This document shows positions 40,366-48,262 of a stretch of 64,000 nucleotides of DNA, in pieces; position 1 is the first letter of the stretch, and each line of letters begins with the position of its first letter. The notes beneath the pieces were generated by a model. It searched no databases, was not told the origin of the DNA, and saw only the letters and a list, made by a program, of their open reading frames with translations. Both the position numbers and the translations under genes were made by a program. Source of the stretch: Desulfovibrio sp. (lineage in GTDB: Bacteria > Desulfobacterota > Desulfovibrionia > Desulfovibrionales > Desulfovibrionaceae); contig JACQYS010000019.1 of the NCBI GenBank assembly GCA_016208105.1, positions 1-64,000 of the forward strand. The letters are read 5' to 3'.

Positions 40366-41031
40366 ATGAATCCCGTGCAACTCCACAAATCTGGAACAAC
40401 ATCGAACACGAAGACCGGCATGCGGATAATCCTCGTGGACGACCACCCGGCCGTGCGCCAGGGCTTGGCGCTGCTGTTCACTCAGGCAGGCCACACGATC
40501 AGCGCTGAAGCGGAAAGCCGGACAGAATCACTTGCGCTGCTTGGCGCATCTCATGCGGACATAGCAATAGTGGACTTATCCCTGGGGGACGAAAGCGGCC
40601 TCGATCTGATGGCTGACTTGCGGGAACGTGGTATTCCAGTGCTGACCTACTCCATGCATGAAAACTTTGAGGCCATCGAGAGGGCGTTTGGCGCCGGAGC
40701 CAACGGGTACGTCAGCAAGCGGGAGAAATCCGAAGTGCTCCTAGAGGCGGCCCAGGAAATTCTGAAGGGGCGGCGCTTTATCAGCCCACGTGCGGCGCAA
40801 AGCCTTGCGGCAAGCGTCCTCCCCCCCCAAGAAAGCCTTGGGGAGATCTGCCTCAGCGAACGTGAGTCTCAGATCATGCACATGCTCGGCCAAGGCGATT
40901 CGAACGCCGAGATTGCCGCATCGCTTGCTATCAGCGTGCGAACGGTAGAATCATATTGCTCCAGAATTATCGATAAGCTTGGAGCAGACGGGATGAGAGA
41001 GCTCAGAAAATTGGCCATCCGCAACAGATAG
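40366..41031 (+). CDS. LuxR/NarL-type response regulator
   Basis: A 221-aa protein (an internal ATG at 40420 is possible). The receiver domain has the acidic pair in ILVDDHP (about 22-28), phospho-acceptor D70 (AIVDLSLG), T/S in LTYS and K in VSKRE. A linker SPRAAQSL follows, then a LuxR HTH (LSERESQIMHMLGQGDSNAEIA..LAISVRTVESY). It is the partner of the kinase upstream. A receiver-only paralogue lies 1.4 kb downstream at 42450. Confidence 0.9.
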   Translation: MNPVQLHKSGTTSNTKTGMRIILVDDHPAVRQGLALLFTQAGHTISAEAESRTESLALLGASHADIAIVDLSLGDESGLDLMADLRERGIPVLTYSMHENFEAIERAFGAGANGYVSKREKSEVLLEAAQEILKGRRFISPRAAQSLAASVLPPQESLGEICLSERESQIMHMLGQGDSNAEIAASLAISVRTVESYCSRIIDKLGADGMRELRKLAIRNR

Positions 41032-41354
41032 CATTCCCTGACGTTCTGTCAGGACCAGGCCAATCCTACACCTGTCCCTTCGGCCACCTCTAAGTATCCG
41101 ATTCTATGGCCTGGATGGCCGGACACACGTCTTCCTCTCCTCCTCGGGTGACCGTGATTTCCCCTACACGCCTGACGAATCCCCCCACAGACAGAGCTCC
41201 CGCGTCCGGATACTATCATTCTTTATTGCGCTCCGAGTTGGCTATCATGCTGGTTCAGCTGGGCCACTTGCTGCAACTGTATTCCAACCCAGTCAGTCTA
41301 TGACGTATTTTCCATTGCCTGAAATTTTCTAACCAGAACGAGGAGGAAACGTTC
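41032..41354. other. 323-bp gap without a clear gene
   Basis: An open frame at 41106-41303 has no ribosome site and reads as low-complexity Pro/Ser-rich translation. No repeat or hairpin of note is seen. The right end has the GAGGAGG ribosome site of the next gene. Confidence 0.4.
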
Positions 41355-41717
41355 ATGAGGGTTAAAATTGCGCTCGCTGCCATCTGCTTCTTGCTTTTTG
41401 CTTCTAACAGCTTCGCCTACGATAAAGCTGTAACGTTCATAAGAAACGGTACATTTAATAAGTGCAAATATAAATCCATAGGCGAATCCATTGACGAAGC
41501 ATTCGAGAACCCCGTCTGGGAATCCGGAAAAGCTACCGATGGTACGCTCATCGTCAATGCAGAAGGAATTGTTACCTGGCAAGGAAAACGGTATCGTGTT
41601 CTTATGCAATTTGCTCCGCAACCAGGAGGAAGCATTAAGACAAATGGTGTTTCATTCAATGGACAAGAGATGGGACAAAAATTCTTAACTGAATTTATAA
41701 CTGAGCTTTGTAAATAG
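41355..41717 (+). CDS. small secreted protein (120 aa)
   Basis: Not recognised. GAGGAGG precedes the start. A clear Sec signal peptide (KIALAAICFLLFASNSFAY, cut after FA) leads to a 99-residue mature protein with two cysteines (NKCKYKS and the C-terminal ELCK) that could form a disulfide. An exported periplasmic protein. The gene is AT-richer than its neighbours. It is flanked by regulator genes but a functional tie is not shown. Confidence 0.7.
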   Translation: MRVKIALAAICFLLFASNSFAYDKAVTFIRNGTFNKCKYKSIGESIDEAFENPVWESGKATDGTLIVNAEGIVTWQGKRYRVLMQFAPQPGGSIKTNGVSFNGQEMGQKFLTEFITELCK

Positions 41718-41914
41718 ACTTGTATTCCCGCACTTACAATGTACAACGCATTATTTTACATGCTGCCGGCTGTCACGCTGCAAAACGTTGCCGCGTTGCG
41801 AACTGGTCGCAAACAATTCAATAAGTGATTGTCATATGTTCACCATGTCCGGAGACTGCCAGTTTGTGCGGCTTGCATCTCATCATGAGCAAATTACCGC
41901 TGGAGAATGAGAGG

Positions 41915-42325
41915 ATGACCAACGGCAAGTGTTTATTCAAATTACGTGTCATTGCTGCCATATTACTGTGCTTCGTATTCAGCGTTGCAGAAAATGCCCA
42001 TGCAAAAAACCAAGCCATCAAATTCCAAACCGGCTCCACAAGCGCTACGGTTAAGGGTTCTGTTCTTCGAGGTGAGCGAGCCATCTATCTGGTCGGAGCA
42101 AAGGCAAGCCAGACCATGGTGGTTGAGATATCGAGCACTGAGAAGAATGCCGTTTTCCAATTGCGGATCCCAGGCAAAGGAGAACACTACCTGCCCGGCG
42201 CAGGGGAGGAAGATGATGCCACCTCCTGGCGGGGCGCCCTGCCTCAGGCCGGAACGTACAAGATCATAGTCGGAGGCACACGAGGTAACGCTGAGTATTC
42301 TCTGCGCGTTGAAATCAAGGACTGA
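41915..42325 (+). CDS. secreted beta-sandwich protein (PPC-like)
   Basis: From the ATG at 41915 (GGAG at 41902-41905) the product is 136 aa. A signal peptide (RVIAAILLCFVFSVAENAHA) is followed by a single beta-sandwich domain: IKFQTGSTSATVKGSV, then IYLVGAKASQTMVVEIS, WRGALPQAGTYKIIVGG and YSLRVEI. This is the PPC-like/lysozyme-inhibitor-like pattern of small exported domains. It has no catalytic site. Possibly a surface-binding or inhibitor protein. Upstream in-frame ATGs lack ribosome sites. Confidence 0.65.
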   Translation: MTNGKCLFKLRVIAAILLCFVFSVAENAHAKNQAIKFQTGSTSATVKGSVLRGERAIYLVGAKASQTMVVEISSTEKNAVFQLRIPGKGEHYLPGAGEEDDATSWRGALPQAGTYKIIVGGTRGNAEYSLRVEIKD

Positions 42326-42449
42326 CAGCCTTTCCGTAAACAGGCCGCTCCAGGGAGCGAAGCGCTCTGGAGCGGCTCACTGCCATGTGGCCCCGCCCCC
42401 AGGCGAAAGCGTCCGCCACAAAACGTAGCATTCCTCCCCAAGGAAACGG

Positions 42450-42893
42450 ATGCCCAGACACGATCACCGCGGAGCTCGCGTACTTATCGCGGACCACCAT
42501 CAGGATGTGCGCAGCGGTCTGGTCCTGCTTCTAACCCAGAACGGCTATACTGTCTGCGTAGAAGCCGCGAATATGATTGAAGCTTTGGCGCTATTGCCTG
42601 GTTCGGGAGCAGAGATAGCTCTCGTGGATATTCAATGGAAAGACGGGGATGTCATTGAACTGCTTGAGGCACTCCGCGAACTGAAGATTCCAGCCCTGGC
42701 CTATTCCATGAGCGAGGCCCCTGAAACGATTCAGTGGGCGTTCATTGCCGGAGCCAGTGGATACGTCACCAAACGCGAAGACCCGGAAGTGCTTCTTGAG
42801 GGAGTACGCGAAACAATGGCCAGAAGGCGCTTCCTCAGCCCCAGGGCGGCCCAGAGCCTGGCAAGCAAGGCGCTTTCCTTCCGCGATCAATAA
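42450..42893 (+). CDS. receiver-only response regulator, truncated paralogue
   Basis: A 147-aa protein that aligns along its length with the receiver plus linker of the regulator at 40366 (GASGYVTKREDPEVLLEG against GANGYVSKREKSEVLLEA; both with RRF.SPRAAQSLA) but ends at FRDQ, just where the LuxR HTH would start. The phospho-site D60 (ALVDIQW) is kept, but the acidic pair is D-H (IADHHQ) rather than D-D, so Mg binding may be altered. It could act as a phosphate sink or a competitor of the full regulator. Confidence 0.75.
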   Translation: MPRHDHRGARVLIADHHQDVRSGLVLLLTQNGYTVCVEAANMIEALALLPGSGAEIALVDIQWKDGDVIELLEALRELKIPALAYSMSEAPETIQWAFIAGASGYVTKREDPEVLLEGVRETMARRRFLSPRAAQSLASKALSFRDQ

Positions 42894-43018
42894 TGGAGCA
42901 CATTCGGCGTGCAAGGCACACCAGCCGCTGCCGGGACCCATCGTCTGCCAAATCGCCACCTGAGCATTCCCCCGCATCAAGATGCGCTCAAAACTCAGCA
43001 CTCACGGGGCGAACTCGC

Positions 43019-43222
43019 CTAGTACCAGCGAAGGGTCACTAGAATAGCGGAGATGGCAAACAAGGGAACCGTTTTTGAGATTTTGCTGACAAAGTAGGAC
43101 TCAACACCGGGGAAAACCGCGGCTGCGGAGCACACTGCCACTGAAAAGGCCACATAAAGCGCCGTGGCGACCAGCAGGAGTGGAAGAAACTGTGCCAAAA
43201 AAAAGATGAGCACGGACTGCAT
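43019..43222 (-). CDS. small membrane protein (67 aa)
   Basis: The ATG at 43222 has GGAGGGG nine to ten bases upstream on the minus strand; a longer frame starts at 43270. The product has two hydrophobic helices (VLIFFLAQFLPLLLVATALYVAFSVAV in outline, and VPLFAISAILVTL at the C-terminus) with a short loop (FPGVESYFVSK). Not recognised. The gene is isolated. Confidence 0.5.
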   Translation of the reverse strand: MQSVLIFFLAQFLPLLLVATALYVAFSVAVCSAAAVFPGVESYFVSKISKTVPLFAISAILVTLRWY

Positions 43223-43647
43223 ATTCTGAACCCCTCCAACACGTCTCGGGATCTGACGCTTAGCATTCATGGCCGACTATTGGGCATGCCCTGAACACAT
43301 CGGTTTTTGCGCTCAATGAGCCTCTCGAAGCCAGCGCCCCTGGGGCACGCCATACGCTGCGGAGGCTATTGCCAAGCTTGCAAGTATAGAGGGAATTCGA
43401 GGAAATGTGGTTACGGCGCGAAAGACCATTCTGCTAGAAAACGCACTCATTTCTGGCAAATCGTCCGCTCCGCGCAGGGCAAGCTCCAAGGCCTGCCTTA
43501 CCAATCTTTTGAGCTTGCAGTGCTGCCCCACGACGTTCGGCCATTTCAGATCACACAGAGCGGAACGCAAATAATCATCGTTTTGCATTTTGGATTCCGG
43601 ACACGTTTCCCAAGAATTGAGGTCAGGGGATGGGCGCCAGCCCCGGC
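43223..43647. other. 425-bp gap without a supported gene
   Basis: Open frames on both strands (43307-43693 plus; 43313-43651 minus) lack ribosome sites and have no recognisable motif or normal codon use. No repeat seen. The stretch probably is intergenic or contains decayed DNA next to the broken membrane protein gene. Confidence 0.4.
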
Positions 43648-45138
43648 TCAATGTTCAAACGACGGGCCATCAATCTCCACACGCTCAGCCTGAGCCAATC
43701 CGAACCGCGTAATATACGAATCAGCCTGAGGATCGCCTCGCAAGGCACATACACGCCATGGGTCTTTTACCTGATCAATCCACAACCCTGCAGTATTGTC
43801 TGAACGATACGACACACCCCAAACCATACCCCCACCAGCCCGGTACAGCTTCACGTTGGAGTAGAATACTACGGGCCATACCTTCCAATATGTTCCAGCC
43901 ACATGGGTACATCTGCATTCCACCACTTTATCGGCAAATGGTCCAAATCGTTTTTCCAATGCCATTTCAAACATATCCATCGCAGGATAACCATATGACT
44001 TTACGGAAACAAACGGAATGAGCGCAATGAGCGCCAACCCTACAAACAGGACTCCCCTGCCAAGAATGAGTTTTAATGCGGCAGCAGTCGCGCCGAACAA
44101 AAGACATGTTGCCAGAAAATAAACCATGAGAAGGTAACGCCCTTCATAATGATTGATACGTACCCACGAGTTAGTTCCATAGAAGAGATAGTTTGTTATG
44201 GCGGCAAGACCGATGAGGAAAGATGCCCGCCATAGAGCAGCACAAGGACTGCCGCCCCCCATCTTGGCGCGCCACGGCGCGAAGAACGTTGCACACGATG
44301 CAACTGCGATACATGCAAAGAAAATATTTTTCTCAGCATGGGAATACAAAACCATTTTAAAGTTTGCAGCAAGGCGTGCCAGTGCTTCAGGCCAGAGCGA
44401 CACAGGAAGTACACTGTAATCGTGCGCAGAGAATTGTTCAGCGTAGTAGAACTTCAGTGTAAGATTCACTGCCAAAGCCAATACTACAATCCCCAACGCC
44501 ACGAGAGTGGAGCGAGTTCGTCGCCACCCACTCGAACTGGAACTGGACGCATGGGAACAAGCTCCGAAAGCCAGCGGCAACGCTGTGAGGAACATGCCTA
44601 TGTTCACCCAGAAACTCACACATAAGAGCACTAAACCGGCCAGCAACCTGCCCTACTCCGAATCAGGACACGAAGACTCGCTCCACCCGCGCCCCAATAC
44701 AAGCAAACCGGCAAACAACATCGCAGCCGAAGGCGCGAAGGATTGCCCAATGCTCATATATGCCCCCATCGGTTCCACAGGTGGCCATATCAAAGCGGTA
44801 AGTGTCATCAGTGCGCCCGCGAGCAGCCAGCTCCCAGGGCCGAAGAAGAAACGGCATGCGGCGAAGAATGAAGAGAAAGCCATGACAGCGCATAAAAAAT
44901 TCTGCGACACTAAGTTCCACAAAGGATCCTGAACAAAACGTGTCAACAGGGGAAGCAACATCCCGAAGCGATCGGCCCCCCAGTAGAAGACGCTCATGCT
45001 CTGCGTGCTAACCAGCACAGGAACAAGTTCATCTCCTGTTGAAAGGCTGTGAAATGGGCTTAGAGCATAGATCAATGAGGCAAGAGTCAAGCTGAAGAAC
45101 AGAAGTAACATTTCAGCCCAACTTAAAGAGGCGTGCAA
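43648..45138 (-). pseudogene. GT-C-like membrane glycosyltransferase interrupted by an amber codon
   Basis: The first 161 codons (45138 to 44653) and the next 332 (44646 to 43648) are in the same frame, separated by one TAG at 44653-44655 and two sense codons. Joined they give a 496-codon polytopic protein: an N-terminal helix, then a loop with an acidic STGDELVP motif and YWGADRFGMLLPLL, as in GT-C lipid-linked sugar transferases and GtrII-like proteins, and about ten helices. The second piece could start at TTG 44646 but a two-piece protein is unlikely. A nonsense mutation or sequence error is the simplest reading. Confidence 0.7.
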
Positions 45139-45554
45139 AGATTAATCCGCTTTGATATCTTCCCCCATCAATAGATCTAATCCACTCTAGAGCATTGGGA
45201 ACACTAATCCGTAATCATATTGAATCTTGGGCTAACGAACGCCGCGAGGGAAATGAACTAGTCCGTTGAACAGTATATAAACTTGCATTCTGACTATACG
45301 CTACCAGCAGCCCCCAAACAAAATGGACATCCCCACCTAGGCGACAACTCTTCGTGACACTCGATCCAAGCCCTGTTTCAAAATAAGCGTTTACATGATC
45401 TCAGTTAAGCTCTGCCAAGCAAATTAATGGCACGCGCATTCGTCAAGCTTTTCGCCATGGTACAAACTCGAATCAACGATCTCAAGCGGATACTTACCGC
45501 TGCTCAAGATCCACAGTCCGCGAATTCATACACATTATAAAAAACACAAGAAAA

Positions 45555-45584
45555 AGGGGTCAGGCTAACAGGCCTAACCCCTTA
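45555..45584 (-). terminator. terminator copy beside the tRNA-Arg fragment
   Basis: On the minus strand AGGGGTTAGGC and GCCTGACCCCT form a stem followed by TTTTTC. It is a diverged copy of the real tRNA-Arg terminator at 51361-51386 and keeps the same distance from the tRNA fragment. Confidence 0.7.
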
Positions 45585-45591
45585 AATTCAT

Positions 45592-45634
45592 TGGCGCGCC
45601 AGAAGGGATTCGAACCCCTGGCCAGCTGCTTAGA
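45592..45634 (-). repeat. 3'-half copy of tRNA-Arg(TCT), candidate attachment site
   Basis: This matches the minus-strand tRNA-Arg from the CCA end through the T-arm to the anticodon loop; only one base differs (A/G at 45625 against 51430). The 5' half is absent. With the intact gene at 51397-51473 it makes direct repeats about 5.8 kb apart, the pattern left by integration of a mobile element into a tRNA gene. Confidence 0.75.
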
Positions 45635-45784
45635 AAACCGCCTTCTATCTGGCTATGCCTTGAAATAGTTAATGAAAATATGGCTCGGATAACTTTTTCT
45701 GGACAAAACCGGTTATTCACAGGACCAATCGGTTATCCAGAGGTTATCCACGAGAGGTCCTCAGAATGGGACAAAATTGCGGCG

Positions 45785-45838
45785 GCACCCATTCATGGCA
45801 TTCAAGAGGTCGTCGATTCGACTCTGTCCAGTTCCACC
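45785..45838 (+). repeat. tRNA-Ala(GGC)-like 3' half, copy 1
   Basis: The sequence CATTCATGGCATTCAAGAGG followed by a T-arm (GTCGATTCGAC) and ending TTCCACCA resembles the 3' half of tRNA-Ala(GGC), but the anticodon stem does not pair well. A similar but more decayed copy lies at 51214-51259 in the same orientation. Likely an old attachment-site remnant. Confidence 0.45.
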
Positions 45839-46230
45839 ATCAAATTTCCCAGAATTAAGACCAGTTAGGATACCCTAGCTGGCCTTCTTCTTTTTCAGCC
45901 CTCGCCTTTTATGGGGTGATATCACCACCCGGTTTGGTGACATTGTTCCCAGTCTGTTCGGGCAGGTGCAGGTTTCTGACTACGGGCGCTTGAAAAAGGG
46001 GGCCGGGTGAAACCCTTTGCCAACCAACTGGAGTTTCACTCTTTCTGGCCGAACACCCTCGCCAATCAAAAGAGACTGGAGTAGAAAAAATTCAGGGAAG
46101 TTCTGGTGCTGTTACTTTGCATTCTCGACAAGACCCCGAGCAAGGCATTGAGTTAAATGGCCCATTCCCAAACCGGGGCGAATCTGCGAATCGTCAGGAA
46201 TTTCACCCAACGTAATTATGGGAGTAAACA

Positions 46231-46800
46231 ATGGATACTATATCGGTCTGGTCTGCCATGACCCCGCTTGAAGAGCTTGCCGCCGTCAAGGCCGACAGCA
46301 CGTTGATGGCCACCGCCAGCTCCCTGAGAGCTTGCAACTTGGGCGTCCCCGGCCCGGCGCTGGTCCGTGTGATGGATGAATCAGGCGACACCGTCGGCGT
46401 TGTTGGAATGGTTGACGTCATCAGGGGGCTTGAACCCAAGTATCAAAAGGACGGCTTTTACGAAGACATGCGGGAAAAGGCCTTGCCCAAGGGCATTCTG
46501 GAACTTTTCATCACGAACTATGGCTCTGATCATATTTCCATAAGAAATTTGGTGGAGAGGGCACGTTCGTGCACGGTCCAAGAGATTCTTCGCAAGCCCT
46601 TCCCGGATGAAACCATATCACGGGAGGCTTCCATAGGCATGGCGATGGATACGCTCGTGCTGCGACGCAGGGAATACCTTCTGGTCCTTGAAGGGGAGCG
46701 CGTACTGGGTGTCGTAGACAGCTTTCTCATCCTCGACGCAGCCCTTGCCAAGGCAGGGGATACGGAGCGTGAGAGTCGCCTCAGCGTCAGACCAGATTGA
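46231..46800 (+). CDS. CBS-domain protein (189 aa)
   Basis: A small protein with a pair of CBS-like modules. The first (about 1-70) has SVWSAMTPLEELAAVKADSTLMATASSL in outline and VVGMVDVIRGL; the second (about 108-180) has VQEILRKPFPDETISREAS and YLLVLEGERVLGVVDSFLIL. CBS pairs bind adenosine nucleotides and often control channels, transporters or enzymes. The gene is the left end of the island cargo and is convergent with the reductase (14-base tail overlap). It may sense energy state for the ATPase or reductase; no direct evidence. Confidence 0.72.
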   Translation: MDTISVWSAMTPLEELAAVKADSTLMATASSLRACNLGVPGPALVRVMDESGDTVGVVGMVDVIRGLEPKYQKDGFYEDMREKALPKGILELFITNYGSDHISIRNLVERARSCTVQEILRKPFPDETISREASIGMAMDTLVLRRREYLLVLEGERVLGVVDSFLILDAALAKAGDTERESRLSVRPD

Positions 46801-48207
46801 AATCCTCAATGATGATGTCCATCGGCGACACACCCTCTTGAATCAGCTGGATGCTGAGCGCATCTAACATTGGGGTCGGTCCGCACAGGAAAAACAACCT
46901 TTCGATAAACTGCTCCCCTAAGGCGTTCTTGATGTTGGCGACTGTGAAGCGCCCCATGGTCTGATCGTGGAGCACGTATTCGTACCCGGCTTCCCTGGCA
47001 TTCTTCAGGTTGCCGAACGGACTGGATGCGACCTGGGCCAGGATGTCGTCGTCGAAACTCGCTTCCTCTTGGTTCTTGCAGATGTAAAAGAGGGTGATCC
47101 TGGGAGCCTTCCACTCGTTGGAAATCTCCGGATGCCTGGCCTTCAGGATTCGATCCATGTCATCAGTGCGTATCCTCTCCTCCGAATGAAGCGCCACATG
47201 CCACATACCGATGAACGGGGTGATGCCGATTCCCCCCCGATGAAAACACAGTCCTTGCCTCGGCTGAAGAATGGTTCACTGAATCTTCCGTAGGGTCCAT
47301 ACACGTCTGCCCTGTCGCCAGGCGCAAGATGGACAAGTGAACTCGTGTGGTCACCCACCTCCTTGATGCCCAGTTTGAAGCGACCGTCAGACGAATAGCC
47401 GGACGCGATGGAATACGGATGGGGCTCCGGGGGAATGGGCGGAGTGCGGATCACTAGATAGACAAACTGGCTGGCCTTGAAATCCATTGGCTTTCCCAGG
47501 GGGCGCAGCGTTATTTCCCTGGCTCCGCCCACGGGTTCAATTGTTTCGATAGCATACTCGTGGCGAGGCCCGAGGTGTCTATAGAGAAACCGGATGTATA
47601 CCCAGGAGGCAGCACCCGCCAGGAGCATGGCCCAGAACACAATTCGCAAGGGGGCGTAGCGGGCTACGTCCGCATGGACCATATACACGTGTATCATGAC
47701 CAAGATGAAGACCGGTCCGAGACACTCATGCAGGCGTTTCCACAGTTCGTAACGCATGATGAGCCGCAGGGAGATCGCCACCAGGGCGAACAGCGGGATC
47801 ATAGCGGCCAATCCGATGTCTTTACCGAGGGAGTCGCGATCCGAGAAGTTCAACTCGGGTGAAAAGTACGCAAGGAATGCGGACAAATCCGGGAACCTGT
47901 GCGCTGCGAGAAAGACGGGGTGCAGAGCGATCACCAGACATAGGACTTTCCCCAGCCGCTTATGAATCTGGTAGACTTTGTCCATGCCCAGGAAAAGATC
48001 TTCCACTACCCTGAAACGCGCAGAGAGTATAATGCACCAGCACATGAGCGTTGTGGCGCTCAGGGATGCGGCCTTCGCCACATACTTGAATCCGTCGTCA
48101 AACCAATCCTGATAAAGCCATTTGCAATAAAGCCAAAGAAGCAGCGTCGCTCCAACCGAAATCCATACCGGCCAGAAGCGCAGATGAAACCGCGACGTTG
48201 TCAGCAT
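46787..48207 (-). pseudogene. ferric-reductase-like membrane FAD/NAD(P)H oxidoreductase, frameshifted
   Basis: The first frame (48207 to 47143) has a six-helix ferric-reductase-like membrane domain with paired histidines (YQIHKRLGK, ALHPVF, LHECLG, VMIHVYMVHAD) and the FAD-binding HPYSIASGYS. The second frame (47206 to 46787) has the NAD-binding end (FYICKN, FFLCGPTPMLDAL). They meet at a run of seven C (minus-strand G7, 47232-47238): with an eighth G the protein reads GGGIGITPFIGMWH, exactly the expected motif. One base is therefore lost in the run. It may be a pseudogene, a phase-variable tract or a sequence error. The intact protein would be about 473 aa. Confidence 0.8.
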
Positions 48208-48262
48208 GGAACCCTCTATTCCCCTCAGGAACCAGGAGCAGCTTCAATCAATCGAGTCTTTG

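Larger units (their letters stand above)
45139..46230. other. 1.1-kb gene-free island junction
   Basis: The left part is AT-rich and empty. It contains a terminator copy (45555-45584), a 3'-half copy of tRNA-Arg (45592-45634) and a tRNA-Ala-like 3' half (45785-45838). The short frame at 45680-45868 crosses these remnants and is not a gene. 45840-46230 shows no gene; direct-repeat like GGTTATCCA/GGTTATTCA motifs lie near 45710-45750. Confidence 0.6.

Noticed and set aside
41106-41303. 65-codon open frame on the plus strand
   Set aside because: No ribosome site; composition is typical of random GC-rich DNA.
43307-43693. 128-codon open frame on the plus strand, and its minus-strand partner
   Set aside because: No ribosome site, no motif, and the end overlaps the GT-C-like gene in antisense.
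45592-45634. A second functional tRNA-Arg
   Set aside because: Only the 3' half is present; there is no D-arm or 5' acceptor strand.
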